Source of the DNA: Lumbricus terrestris
Lineage: Eukaryota; Annelida; Clitellata; Crassiclitellata; Lumbricidae
Assembly: GCA_949752735.1 (NCBI GenBank)
Contig: OX457047.1
Span: forward strand, 41,172,437-41,236,436
DNA: 64,000 bases
Direction: 5' to 3'
Of this stretch, positions 36,095 through 46,826 are shown one piece after another; the stretch's first letter is position 1, and each line of letters starts with the position of its first letter. Both the position numbers and the translations under genes were made by a program. The notes under the pieces were generated by a model. That model saw nothing but the letters and a program-made list of their open reading frames with translations. It was not told the DNA's origin and ran no database searches.

Positions 36095-36873
36095 AGAGTT
36101 AGTTTGTTGCGAGAAATATATCAGCGTTGTTGCGAGTTTTGCCTTCGCTTTCGCATTGGATCTACTCCTGGATTAATCGGTCAAGGCCTCTCTTCGCCCT
36201 GTCACACGGAGTGATTTATCGTGGGCTTCGAATCGTCAGCGCTCTGTTCTCGTTCTTCGGAATTGTGTTGCGAAGCGTTTGTTCGTATTATTTGCCTAAG
36301 GGCGTCTTTCTCAAACGGCTTGGATACATAGCCGAAATTGTTGTGCATTGCGTGAGATCAGCGACGGATTTAGCTGATCTTTTCGGGCGTTTCAAACTCG
36401 ACGCCTTGCTTGTGCCTTCGTCGCCTCTCTTGGAATTCGACTTCGTCGATGTTCTTCGCACACGACCGGCTTTGTCCCTTGTCTTCGGACATAAGGTACG
36501 CTTTATTGGGGAATTAATACGATCGGTTATTTAGATATTTTGGGCTGAACTGAAATTGGCCGTGGGACTTTAGAGTCAATCGGGATTTAATTTAGGCATA
36601 CTCCGGTTGATAGGTGTTTGCATTGAATTGTTGCATTTGATTTTCATTGAATGTCTTTACAAAGGATAGGAACTGATAATTAAACTTACTGACTTTTATG
36701 TTGATTGCTTTGAACATAATTGATGTCAATTGAAGATTCAATTGATTGTGAATAATAAGAAATATTAAATAAAACTACTGACTTTGATCCTTGATGGCAT
36801 TGAATGCAACTGACGTTGAATGAATGCTTGATTGATTGCGAGCTATAAAGATAGAAGTCATTTCTATAGCGCT

Positions 36874-39800
36874 ATGGAGGAGTCTAGGCCAGTCACCCCT
36901 GCTCAGCCTTCTAGGCCCCCTTCTTCTATGGAGATATTGCTCGAAGCAATTCAGACTAATGCTAAGTCTACTCATGAGGCGATGTCTTTTATACAGTCGT
37001 CAATTGAGACTAATGCCAGAGACACGCAAGAGGCGATTTCCACGGTAGAATTCAATGTCTTGGCGGTGCAATCAAATGTTAGCGATGCTATTTCTTCAGT
37101 GCAATCAAATGTAAGAGAAGAGATCTCGGCTGTAAGAGATAATGTCAGGGAAGCGCTGACGGAAGTTGTATCGCGCTTGGAAAGATTGGAGACATCGCCG
37201 GTGCCTAAGCCTGCTGTAGATGTGAACCCTGGACTGAAGTCCACCGCTACTACCACTGCGGACGCGTCATACCACTCGACCATCGGCCTGGAAGAAACTT
37301 TGGGTGCTAGGCCTAAAGATTTCGCACACCCTGGTATATTGCGAAGAAGTGACAGATTGGCTAGTAGGCCGCCAATTTCATATAGGGATTTCGGCAGTCG
37401 AAATTACTGGCCGCCTTTCCATCGTTGGGATTCGAACCCTGAGGTCACCTCCTCCTGTCCTCCCTCTATCTCTAGAGCTCGTCTACAGCAGCACGCGGTC
37501 CCATCGAGCGAGGATCCGGAAGTGGCGACTCCGGGGAGGACGATAGGGGCGGGCGTTACAATTGGTCCCAGTCAGTGGGGTCAAATTAGTTCTAGAGATT
37601 TTGGTGATGATAGGTTAGAAGAGGAAACTGACTATGCTAGAACAGACGAAATGGCAATTTCTTTTGAAAGAAGGAAGGAAAGGGAATTTGCTGATAATGT
37701 GGAAATAATGTCGGATAATGGTAGTGTAGACATTGAAATCAGCAAAATAATGGAATCTAGACCTAAAACTGTTAAAATAATTGATAACAGAATGCATGCA
37801 GCACAGCAACCGGAGTTTAGAAATTTGGATATGAATAAACCGATCGCTAATAAGTTGTCACGGGAGGGGGGTGATAAGGTCAACCCAGTTCCTTTGGCCT
37901 CTTCGTCGCTCCCTCACGTCGAGTATCCTCGACCTGATCCGCAATGGAGGCTGCAAGCGTCGCTCGCACATGTCGATCAACAAAGAGTGGAAATGGCACC
38001 GAGTCGGGTCGACTTTACACAACCAGCGTCGGTAATGCCGACCTATCAGTCAATGCCTGACTGCGTCCTCGACGGTCGTGCAACTTCGACCATGGTTGGT
38101 CGAGAATACGCTCGACCCGACCTTCCTCCTGGACCAGCGGCGATGGCAACGGTCGACTGGATGCAACCATATGCTCGACCCGACCATTCAAACATGCCGT
38201 GGAGGTATGCTCCGACTTACACTCCGAGCGCTTTCTACGGTAGCAGCGACAACCGGGTTTGGGTTGACCCGCTTCGCTGTCTCGACTCGTTTCGACCAAG
38301 CGACGCCGTCTTTCCTCGGTGGCCAACGGTCGTGGAATCGGCGAGGACGAGTTCGTGCCTCGGCGCGCACAGCTTCGGATTTAGCCGTGATGCCGAACTA
38401 CCGCGATGTCAAGCGGTACTGAAACCGACGAATCTGGAGAAGTTTGAAACTACTAGCGATAATAAAGCGACGTCTGCGGTTGGTGAAACGAAAGCACTGG
38501 CGCCTACCAACGTTTCGGTCGGTCCTATCAAAATTGTCCCGACGACCACCGTCGCAACGCAGACGACCGGCGACTGGGAGCTACCGTCGATCAGTTCAAA
38601 GGGAACAGTCAAGGAACTTGAACCGACCGCGTCTGCAACAGCTAAAGAGGGCGAGGTTAAACAGTCATCGACTTCTCCTCCTAAGCCAACACAATTCCTG
38701 AAACTCGGGTCTTTTAGCGGAAAGACGGACGTTGAAACATTCTTACGAAAATTCTCCGTGTGCGCCAGGAATAACAGATGGACGGACGAGGAGAGGTTGA
38801 ACCAATTGGTAGTCTCATTGGTTGAACCGGCGACTCATTTGCTGAGCGAGTCGAACGCAGATAGCTTGGACACTTGGACGGCTTTGGTACAGCGACTTCG
38901 AGAACGATATGGTAACGCTGAGCAGCAAGCTTTATTTCAGACACAGCTGAGTACTCGAAAGCAGAAAGCCGATGAAGATATGGGAGCCTTGGTCGATGAT
39001 GTGCGCCGTCTGACCTCGCGTGCGTATCCGGGCTCTTCGACTGTCCACAGCGAAGCAATTGCTGTTCGGGCATTCTTGGATGCCCTGAGAGATAGAACGC
39101 TTGCTCTGAAAATCCGAGAGCGAGAACCGAGATCCCTCGACGAAGCCTACAAGGTAGCGATGCGATTGGACGGCTATCAGAAAGCAGAAGACGGTGGCCA
39201 TGAGCAGCACGAACGACGATATGGACGTGTCAACGCGGTCAAAGAGGAAGACGATTCGGAAATGAAGGACCTGCTGCGACGAATGGAGAGACTGGAGAAG
39301 ATGGAGCGGCAACCCGTGTCGGCGCCACAATACAGAGACAATAATCGCGGGTCGTGGACAGGTCAGAACGGGTCAACCGGAAATGGTCGGTATAACGTTA
39401 ACGGAGGGAACTGGCGGAACAATCAACGCTGTTCGATCTGTAATAGAACAGGTCATTGGAGTTCTACGTGCAGATACCGACAGGCGGCGGAACCGGAAGC
39501 TGGACGATCGGCGCGGAGGTGCTTCGAGTGTTCAGCAACGGACCACATAGCACGCTTCTGTCCTCTTCGACAACAGCAGCAGGCTTCACCTAGCGACAAC
39601 CTTGGACAACCTGTGGGCGATGACCACGACAACCCCAGCGTTGGCCGTGTGTTCGCTGTTCGGTCCGCTCCAGCGCCGAGCAGGGACCAGCGGAACGGGC
39701 AGAACCAGGAGCGTCGGTCGCGGAGGTCGCCATCATCGTCGAGGAGGCGAGACAGTGGTCGGAACTCACCAAGAGAGGAGCGACGCTGTTTCTACTGTGA

Positions 39801-39924
39801 CGACAGTTCGCACCTTTTGAGGAGCTGTCCGCTTCGCAATGGACCCCCTGAGGACCGGATCTGCAGGATGCTGGGAGAACCGACCGGACTTCGTCCGCCT
39901 GAGAACTTGACGTCGGCTGGGTAA
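36874..39924 (+). CDS. gag: Gag polyprotein of LTR element 2 (1016 aa), starting inside the LTR
   Basis: I start it at the ATG at 36874 (MEESRPVTPAQPSRPPSS); the frame is open 14 codons further but without an ATG. Residues 1-229 lie in the 5' LTR and the LTR/internal junction falls exactly between codons 229 and 230. Order: 11-residue coiled-coil repeats (about 25-115), acidic/basic linkers, capsid-like Retrotrans_gag region (about 604-780, beginning KLGSFSGKTDVETFLRKF), and CX2CX4HX4C zinc knuckles at about 853-866, 883-896 and 972-985, the last two split by an RS-rich segment. It stops 31 codons after the third knuckle, with no protease. Role: particle assembly and RNA packaging. Far longer than typical Ty3/Gypsy Gag (usually 300-500 residues). 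Confidence 0.9.
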   Translation: MEESRPVTPAQPSRPPSSMEILLEAIQTNAKSTHEAMSFIQSSIETNARDTQEAISTVEFNVLAVQSNVSDAISSVQSNVREEISAVRDNVREALTEVVSRLERLETSPVPKPAVDVNPGLKSTATTTADASYHSTIGLEETLGARPKDFAHPGILRRSDRLASRPPISYRDFGSRNYWPPFHRWDSNPEVTSSCPPSISRARLQQHAVPSSEDPEVATPGRTIGAGVTIGPSQWGQISSRDFGDDRLEEETDYARTDEMAISFERRKEREFADNVEIMSDNGSVDIEISKIMESRPKTVKIIDNRMHAAQQPEFRNLDMNKPIANKLSREGGDKVNPVPLASSSLPHVEYPRPDPQWRLQASLAHVDQQRVEMAPSRVDFTQPASVMPTYQSMPDCVLDGRATSTMVGREYARPDLPPGPAAMATVDWMQPYARPDHSNMPWRYAPTYTPSAFYGSSDNRVWVDPLRCLDSFRPSDAVFPRWPTVVESARTSSCLGAHSFGFSRDAELPRCQAVLKPTNLEKFETTSDNKATSAVGETKALAPTNVSVGPIKIVPTTTVATQTTGDWELPSISSKGTVKELEPTASATAKEGEVKQSSTSPPKPTQFLKLGSFSGKTDVETFLRKFSVCARNNRWTDEERLNQLVVSLVEPATHLLSESNADSLDTWTALVQRLRERYGNAEQQALFQTQLSTRKQKADEDMGALVDDVRRLTSRAYPGSSTVHSEAIAVRAFLDALRDRTLALKIREREPRSLDEAYKVAMRLDGYQKAEDGGHEQHERRYGRVNAVKEEDDSEMKDLLRRMERLEKMERQPVSAPQYRDNNRGSWTGQNGSTGNGRYNVNGGNWRNNQRCSICNRTGHWSSTCRYRQAAEPEAGRSARRCFECSATDHIARFCPLRQQQQASPSDNLGQPVGDDHDNPSVGRVFAVRSAPAPSRDQRNGQNQERRSRRSPSSSRRRDSGRNSPREERRCFYCDDSSHLLRSCPLRNGPPEDRICRMLGEPTGLRPPENLTSAG
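37563..37580 (+). promoter_or_regulatory. Candidate primer-binding site, element 2
   Basis: TGGTCCCAGTCAGTGGGG begins two bases after the LTR end, the usual place, with TGG matching a tRNA CCA end. It is translated as part of Gag. Primer tRNA not assigned. Confidence 0.6.
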
Positions 39925-42628
39925 CTTTGCTGAATGACCGCTTAATGGCGGCCATTATGAATGCAGAAGCATCTGTAACCATGTTTTATTTTGATTGTGA
40001 TGAATACGTTTACTTTACATGTGGAAGGCTTTACATGTGTGTGTTACTGTGTAAATAACTGTATTCTTGCATCGTATGTTGTGCATAGTATTAATATTTG
40101 TATTGCATTGCCGACTGTCTGATTAATGTTCGCAATGGTGATATATATTAGTATTGTATTGCATTTGCAATGAAGCGATGGACGATTTTATTATTGCCTC
40201 TGCTGTAGACAGAAAACTGGACTGTCATTGCCTGCATTGCGCTATATAAATATTAAGTTGACATGAAGATAGATTGACTAAAGCTGCATATTTTAGTTAA
40301 GGCCATTGATGACGATTATGTGACCTTGAACTTAGACTTGCAGTGGAATTAGCCATGATGATGTGATTATGTGATATTATGACCTGCGGTGAAATAGTAG
40401 GCCTATATGTTTCTGAGTTAATGCTCGGAGGGGAAATTTGCATTAGGCCTATATTCCGCTTTATCTATAATCTGATTTATGAAAAATAATTTTAAGAGAT
40501 TTGCACAGTTAAAGTTTAATGCTCCTAATTTCTGTGTATAGAGTTTTTATATGCGTAACTATTGTCATCGCATATATATATAATTGTATGGATGCATAAC
40601 TGATGATTTAAAGAGGCGCTGAATGAATGCTTTAAGGCCCATATTGCGCTTAACTGCAATCTGTCGGGATTAGGCCTATATATATATATATAGTTTGCCG
40701 TGATGAGCCCATATAATTCTGAGGATTTGAAGACAAATTTCGGCATTTTATATCAATTAGGATGATAGGCCTACTTGTTTTAATAGCCTAACGCTGAGGA
40801 ATAGGCGATAATTTAGTTATGCTGTGTAATTTTTGCATTAGTTTTGCCGTTTTGCCTGATTCCCGCCTGCAATGGAATTATATGATTAAACTGTGAGGCC
40901 TAACATTAACTTGGTCTGGGCATAGAATAAATAGGAACGCGTGCCCGTGTAGGAATGGTGAATAATATTGGCCATTTTATTTTCTATTTGAGTTGCATTG
41001 GATATAAAAGGCCATGTAGGATTTATGAATAATATTAGTTTAATACAGGCTTTATATGATTCACTGATTGACCTAATTTCGAAAGCGCTAATGACAGTGC
41101 TGTGCAAAGTCGGTGGGACTTTAAGTTAACCTACATGGGTGATTTTTAGGCACCTATTTCCCACGCTCTTCTCTCGCATACGGCCGGAGGGAGGAGAGCG
41201 ACGCGGTGGTCTGTGTGACACATCACAGGCGGTGAACGATTGACCGTCGTGGATTGACCGACGGAAGGATAGCGTTCGGCTGCGCAGTTATAAGTAGCGA
41301 TGCTCAAATTATGATGGGTCCATGTAATCATGATTTGATCCGTAGTAGGCCTAGATTTGTAACGTTGATAGTTAATACAGGCGCCAGATATGTTGTAGGC
41401 CTACTTTGTATCCTAATTTCATGAGCGCTTAATTAGGATTATTTTAATTTTGTGCAGGTCAGCGCGACCTCTGTCGTACGATGCACATGGGCCTACATGT
41501 ATAGAGATGATGTTTAGTTGCCTAATTCTCACGGTTAGACGCACGCTGTAGATGCATGGCGTGGGGAAATAGGTACTGAGTCGACGCATCAACGCGGCGA
41601 TTATTATCGACCGATGATTTTCCCAGGCGCTGACGCGTGTGTGGCCTGATGCATGTGCTAATAATAGACTGCCTGAAGGATGATGCAAATGCATAAGATA
41701 GACTAAAGTGGCCTAACTGTTGATTTGTGCTTTAGACTAAGATCTCATATTAAAATCATGATAATCTTTTTAGGCCTATGATTTTTATGGTTACGCTGTA
41801 TCGTGAAAGACGATTACACAGTGTGACTGTTCTGTAACGTTAATTGCAGTAATATGTTACGGTGACCTAATTAAGTTCTTATTGTTCTGTGCATAATCGG
41901 TTGCATTTTTAATAAATAAGTAGGCCTACTGAAAAATGCTATGAGGAGAGCGGCTTATTAGGTTGAAGTTAGGCTTAGTCTTTTACGGTAAACTTTGATG
42001 GGAGCCTGCAGACAGTTATAATATTCATGAGCTATTTAGAGACTTTAGCTGTGTGCACAGTCTCTGGTAATTTGCTATGATAGCACTGTTCTTTACTAGA
42101 TAGTGAGGTTAATGGGATCAGAGACTTAGGTTTAACTGCTCAGAGTGTCTTTAAATGTAGACTATTTCCTACAGTGAAACGCCTAAAGGAGTCTCGATGA
42201 TAAATGCCATGAGTGGCCTATTGATATGATGACCTGTCGTAATGGTAACGCAGGCCTAATGGTTTTTGTAGCTGTGTCGTAGGTTCTTAAGTCAATGTTT
42301 GCCGTAGGATTCTTGGTGCATAACTGAACTGAAGGAAGCCTATATACACTATATATATACATGCTTTTGAGCTTCACTGAACTCTTAGCAGAGGAGCTAT
42401 ATAAAAGTAATGATAAAATTATAATTATAATAATGTTTATTTCTTTCGCTGGAACTGACATTTAACGCTAAAATGTGAACTTGGTGATGCTGATGACTGT
42501 TCATTGCATATATTTTTAATTCTTGCATTTGAATCCTTGATGTAAAAATTGGAGTATGGCCTTACTAACATTTCAGGATCCATTTTTCCAATTAAAAGGA
42601 TCCTGAAATCAGGGAGGGCTGGGAATAT
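39925..42628 (+). other. Non-coding 3' region of element 2
   Basis: 2.7 kb from the Gag stop to the 3' LTR where pol would normally lie. No frame exceeds about 92 codons and none resembles protease, RT or integrase. AT-rich with many AGGCCTA motifs. Conserved with the matching region of element 1, so it is a stable feature of the family and not one random deletion. It may carry packaging or RNA-stability signals, which is inference. Confidence 0.75.
42572..42628 (+). promoter_or_regulatory. Stem-loop and polypurine tract before 3' LTR, element 2
   Basis: Inverted repeat TTTCAGGATCC/GGATCCTGAAA with a loop of about 16 bases, then TCAGGGAGGGCTGGGAATAT directly before the LTR. Matches element 1. 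Confidence 0.55.
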
Positions 42629-44977
42629 TGTAGCGTTCGTAGAACTACGCTACGAGTTTCTGGTAGTTAATATTATTATTTTTATTTAATTTCTGATCGA
42701 TTATAATGGGGTTTCAGAGATCTGATATATATATATATTTGTTTTATTTCGGTGCCTTCCTGTGACCTAGATTTTAATGTTGATTTGCGCTTGACACGGG
42801 TCACAGTGACCGCTGATGTAGGCGTTGCAGCTGCTGTATCATATTCGTGTATTTTTCCCACGATATTGGCAATCGTCGCTCGCTGACTTGAAAGACCTCG
42901 CCGCCTGCTGTCAACGATTAGGCAAATTATCACACGGTTCGCCCGAGGTGGTCCGATGAACAGAGTGAGCGAGGAATACAGCCAGCCAGACAAGCACAGA
43001 CAGGGAGACAGATTGAGAAGGAAACACTGTAGGTGTGTGGGCCTGTGTATGTGTGTTTTCGCAAGGTTAAACTGGTGCATCTGTGGTCTACGTGACTGAC
43101 GGCAGATGTCGCTTTTCAGAAGGAGAGATAGACAGAGAAAGACAGATCACTTCAGACAGACAGAAGAAGCTGCACGTGGCAGCTAATTCTTGCCGCCTTG
43201 AAACAGCTGCGTTGCTGCTGGGTTTGCGCGCGCGGCTCGCTTGCTGGTCATGCGCAGAACTGGGGGACGCTCTCAGAGGCAGGCAGTTATAAAAGAACAG
43301 CGCACCGTTGAGAGGCAGATCAGTTGCGGACAGTTAGCGCTCAGATCAGTTGCGCACAGGATTTCAAGGCAATTGGATGTATTGCGGCTTTTGGTAGTCT
43401 TAGGCTCGATCGAGTTAGTGAAGTTTGGCCAGGATAAAGCGCCGCTTACACTAGTCTTCTGCGTCGTTGTTGTCGATTCATTCTCTCTCGACATGGAGTC
43501 GATTTAATAAAAGAGTTAGTTTGTTGCGAGAAATATATCAGCGTTGTTGCGAGTTTTGCCTTCGCTTTCGCATTGGATCTACTCCTGGATTAATCGGTCA
43601 AGGCCTCTCTTCGCCCTGTCACACGGAGTGATTTATCGTGGGCTTCGAATCGTCAGCGCTCTGTTCTCGTTCTTCGGAATTGTGTTGCGAAGCGTTTGTT
43701 CGTATTATTTGCCTAAGGGCGTCTTTCTCAAACGGCTTGGATACATAGCCGAAATTGTTGTGCATTGCGTGAGATCAGCGACGGATTTAGCTGATCTTTT
43801 CGGGCGTTTCAAACTCGACGCCTTGCTTGTGCCTTCGTCGCCTCTCTTGGAATTCGACTTCGTCGATGTTCTTCGCACACGACCGGCTTTGTCCCTTGTC
43901 TTCGGACATAAGGTACGCTTTATTGGGGAATTAATACGATCGGTTATTTAGATATTTTGGGCTGAACTGAAATTGGCCGTGGGACTTTAGAGTCAATCGG
44001 GATTTAATTTAGGCATACTCCGGTTGATAGGTGTTTGCATTGAATTGTTGCATTTGATTTTCATTGAATGTCTTTACAAAGGATAGGAACTGATAATTAA
44101 ACTTACTGACTTTTATGTTGATTGCTTTGAACATAATTGATGTCAATTGAAGATTCAATTGATTGTGAATAATAAGAAATATTAAATAAAACTACTGACT
44201 TTGATCCTTGATGGCATTGAATGCAACTGACGTTGAATGAATGCTTGATTGATTGCGAGCTATAAAGATAGAAGTCATTTCTATAGCGCTATGGAGGAGT
44301 CTAGGCCAGTCACCCCTGCTCAGCCTTCTAGGCCCCCTTCTTCTATGGAGATATTGCTCGAAGCAATTCAGACTAATGCTAAGTCTACTCATGAGGCGAT
44401 GTCTTTTATACAGTCGTCAATTGAGACTAATGCCAGAGACACGCAAGAGGCGATTTCCACGGTAGAATTCAATGTCTTGGCGGTGCAATCAAATGTTAGC
44501 GATGCTATTTCTTCAGTGCAATCAAATGTAAGAGAAGAGATCTCGGCTGTAAGAGATAATGTCAGGGAAGCGCTGACGGAAGTTGTATCGCGCTTGGAAA
44601 GATTGGAGACATCGCCGGTGCCTAAGCCTGCTGTAGATGTGAACCCTGGACTGAAGTCCACCGCTACTACCACTGCGGACGCGTCATACCACTCGACCAT
44701 CGGCCTGGAAGAAACTTTGGGTGCTAGGCCTAAAGATTTCGCACACCCTGGTATATTGCGAAGAAGTGACAGATTGGCTAGTAGGCCGCCAATTTCATAT
44801 AGGGATTTCGGCAGTCGAAATAACTGGCCGCCTTTCCATCGTTGGGATTCGAACCCTGAGGTCACCTCCTCCTGTCCTCCCTCTATCTCTAGAGCTCGTC
44901 TACAGCAGCACGCGGTCCCATCGAGCGAGGATCCGGAAGTGGCGACTCCGGGGAGGACGATAGGGGCGGGCGTTACA
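42629..44977 (+). repeat. 3' LTR of element 2
   Basis: 2349 bp with TG...CA ends. TATAAAAG at 43288-43295, AATAAA at 43506-43511. It repeats Gag codons 1-229. Confidence 0.93.
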
Positions 44978-45064
44978 GTTGCAGTAGTAGTAGCTGTAAT
45001 TGTATCATCATCATCATCATTGTCATTATTATCATTAGAATTACTGTCATTAACATCATCATAG
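44291..45064 (+). pseudogene. Gag N-terminal fragment in 3' LTR of element 2, reading into flanking DNA
   Basis: 229 Gag codons followed by 28 codons from the host trinucleotide repeat (Val- then Ser/Leu-rich) to a stop. It would be made only by a transcript starting in the 3' LTR and bypassing the LTR AATAAA. It is most likely a passive consequence of LTR structure. Confidence 0.7.
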
Positions 45065-45075
45065 TCATTAGTATC
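44982..45075. repeat. (AGT)n/(ATC)n array, right flank of element 2
   Basis: CAGTAGTAGTAGC, then ATCATCATCATCATTG units, continuing the array interrupted at 35205. Confidence 0.85.
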
Positions 45076-45490
45076 AGGATAATCAGCATCAACATCAACA
45101 CTGCTGAAGTTCTCTCCTCTTAGTCGCCAAGAGACTCGAACCCTTCCTCTATCTTATACAAATGTAATATTTGTTTATATATCAATCGGCTTCAAGACCA
45201 GAATCGAAGCGAACTTTCTTCAACCGGTTACGAAATGTGGACATATAGAAACGAGAAGCTCAGAACGGAGATGACATGCATGGAAGCCACCATCTCCAGA
45301 ATGAGACAATTTATATGCAGCCAGGCTTACGGCTTAATGGCTCGTGCAGAGTGTACGCATATGTACATGTACATCGTGTGTGCGAGTGTGCTTGTGCTTC
45401 CAGAGCAAGATTTATTGAACATATTACGCATGCAATATAATTATAATCTATACTCATAATATATCACAAGTTTTTAATTATGTTTTTCTT
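45076..45490. other. Unassigned sequence
   Basis: No gene recognised. A 74-codon plus frame at 45235-45459 has no family resemblance. Confidence 0.4.
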
Positions 45491-45499
45491 GCTGTTTTT

Positions 45500-45615
45500 G
45501 TTGATGGCGATGACGATGACGACGACGACGATGATGATAACGACGATGATGATGATGATGATAACGACGATGATCATGATGATAACGACGATGATCATGA
45601 TGATGACGATGATGG
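45500..45615. repeat. (GAT/GAC)n trinucleotide array
   Basis: GATGACGAC and GATCATGATGATAACGAC units, the latter repeated twice as an 18-bp unit. Confidence 0.85.
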
Positions 45616-45935
45616 TTATAGGGATAGAACGCAGATTAGCGGAAAGAGAGGCATGAGAGGAGGAAGAAGAAGAAAAAGAAGAAAAAGGCAGCATACTATG
45701 AAGTATGAACAAGAACATGATGATAAAATACAAAACCAAGAAACAGCGGTGAGAAGATGGTAGGAGAAGAGTGACGGCAGAGCAGTAATGATAAGCAAGA
45801 GAGCGATTCCAATGGCGCCCTCGCACTACCGAGATCGAAGCAAAGAGCTGCGGAACACGCGAGCTAAAAATCAATGACAGTCGTGTGACAATATATTATT
45901 TTAAACGGCACATTTCGAGGTGTGATATTCATGAA

Positions 45936-45937
<2 letters not shown>
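45616..45937. other. Purine-rich and unassigned sequence
   Basis: GAGGAAGAAGAAGAAAAAG run near 45655-45690. Nothing else recognised. Confidence 0.4.

Positions 45938-46017
<80 letters not shown>
45938..46017. repeat. (TG)n array
   Basis: About 39 uninterrupted TG units, abutting a copy of the 113-bp interspersed repeat. Confidence 0.97.
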
Positions 46018-46019
<2 letters not shown>

Positions 46020-46110
46020 TTGCAGTTTAACGTCGCCGTGTGGTAACGAAGACCGTTAGCGACACCCTCCTCCTTTAGCCAGGCTTGGGACTAGCACTTG
46101 CGAAGTTATT
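46018..46110 (-). repeat. 113-bp short interspersed repeat, copy 7
   Basis: GTTGCAGTTTAACGTCGCCG, TGTGGTAACGAAGACCGTTA, CTCCTCCTTTAGCCAGGCTT and GGGACTAGCACTTG. Well preserved but truncated after the last block; the left end merges with the TG array. Confidence 0.7.
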
Positions 46111-46737
46111 TATGAATGCTTGCTTTTCCAAGAGTTTACTGACATCGTATGGTGACATTGACCGTTGACGTCTTTGAGTTATTTTCTTCTTTTGTCCTTT
46201 TCCTTTTTCTCTCTTTGTTTGTGTTTCTCCTTGTTTTTATCGCTTTTCTCTGCTGAGTTCTTTTTTTTAATATATATACAATTTTCTCATGATTTTAGCT
46301 ACTTTGGACTTACTTGGCTCTTTTTGGCCTTTCTTGGCTCTTTTTCCTTCATTATACATGTGTACAGTTATTCACATGCATTACAATATACAAATGCGTG
46401 GACTCTCGAGCTTTATATATATTTATTAATTCAGAAAGTAAGGTGTGCAGTTGCAAACAATAATTTCCTATCCTTTGCATGTTGGAAACTTAAAAATTTC
46501 TTTGACCAAATTTGAATGTGCATAACTTCGGATTCTGTTCGTAGAATTAGATAAAATTATCAGGAAATATTGATAATTTATCCCTCTTACAGTCTAGGAT
46601 TTTTTTATAGAGTTTCATTTAGAAATGACAAGTACATCGCCAAAACAAAAAGGGTAAAGGGTATAAGTTCAATTGGGGCACACTATAATCCATTATTCAC
46701 ACGATCCTGAATGAAGACTTTTCCACACAAGTTAACA
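46111..46737. other. Unassigned AT/T-rich sequence
   Basis: No gene recognised. Confidence 0.4.
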
Positions 46738-46826
46738 TGATAATAATTATATATGTGATCTTGAGTTCTTGACCTGATAATTATTATCAGGTCAAGAACT
46801 CAAGATCACATATATAATTATTATCA
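46738..46826. repeat. Perfect 43-bp inverted repeat with 3-base loop
   Basis: The left arm starts TGATAATAATTATATATGTG and passes through CTTGAGTTCTTGACCTGATAA. The right arm is its exact reverse complement after TTA. It would form an uninterrupted 43-bp hairpin if transcribed or extruded. It could be a tiny palindromic transposon remnant, a template-switch product or an assembly/read artefact. Its perfection argues against an old structure and against a typical microRNA precursor, which has mismatches. Confidence 0.9.

Larger units (their letters stand above)
35210..37560 (+). repeat. 5' LTR of element 2, containing the Gag start
   Basis: U3 of about 0.7 kb ends at a TATAAAAG box (35871-35878). 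AATAAA lies at 36089-36094, so R probably spans about 35900-36110. The rest, nearly 1.45 kb, would be U5 and includes a leader of about 760 bp and Gag codons 1-229. LTR length is unusually large because of this coding portion. Confidence 0.93.
35210..44977 (+). mobile_element. LTR retrotransposon 2, gag-only with open Gag (9.8 kb)
   Basis: Direct repeats 35210-37560 (2351 bp) and 42629-44977 (2349 bp), TGTAGCG...GCGTTACA, flanked by GTTG (35206-35209, 44978-44981). I saw only a two-base (TA) length difference and one substitution (AATTACTGG/AATAACTGG) between LTRs, so it is very young. It has a primer-binding-site candidate, polypurine tract and one intact 1016-codon Gag starting in the LTR. 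The 5.07-kb interior has no protease, RT, RNase H or integrase. It is a sister subfamily to element 1, opposite in orientation. It must be mobilised in trans. Confidence 0.95.

Noticed and set aside
39925..42628. Hidden pol gene in LTR element 2
   Set aside because: No frame over about 92 codons and no protease, RT (YxDD), RNase H or integrase motif on either strand.
46738..46826. microRNA precursor
   Set aside because: A fully paired 43-bp stem with a 3-base loop lacks the mismatches and loop size usual for animal microRNA hairpins.
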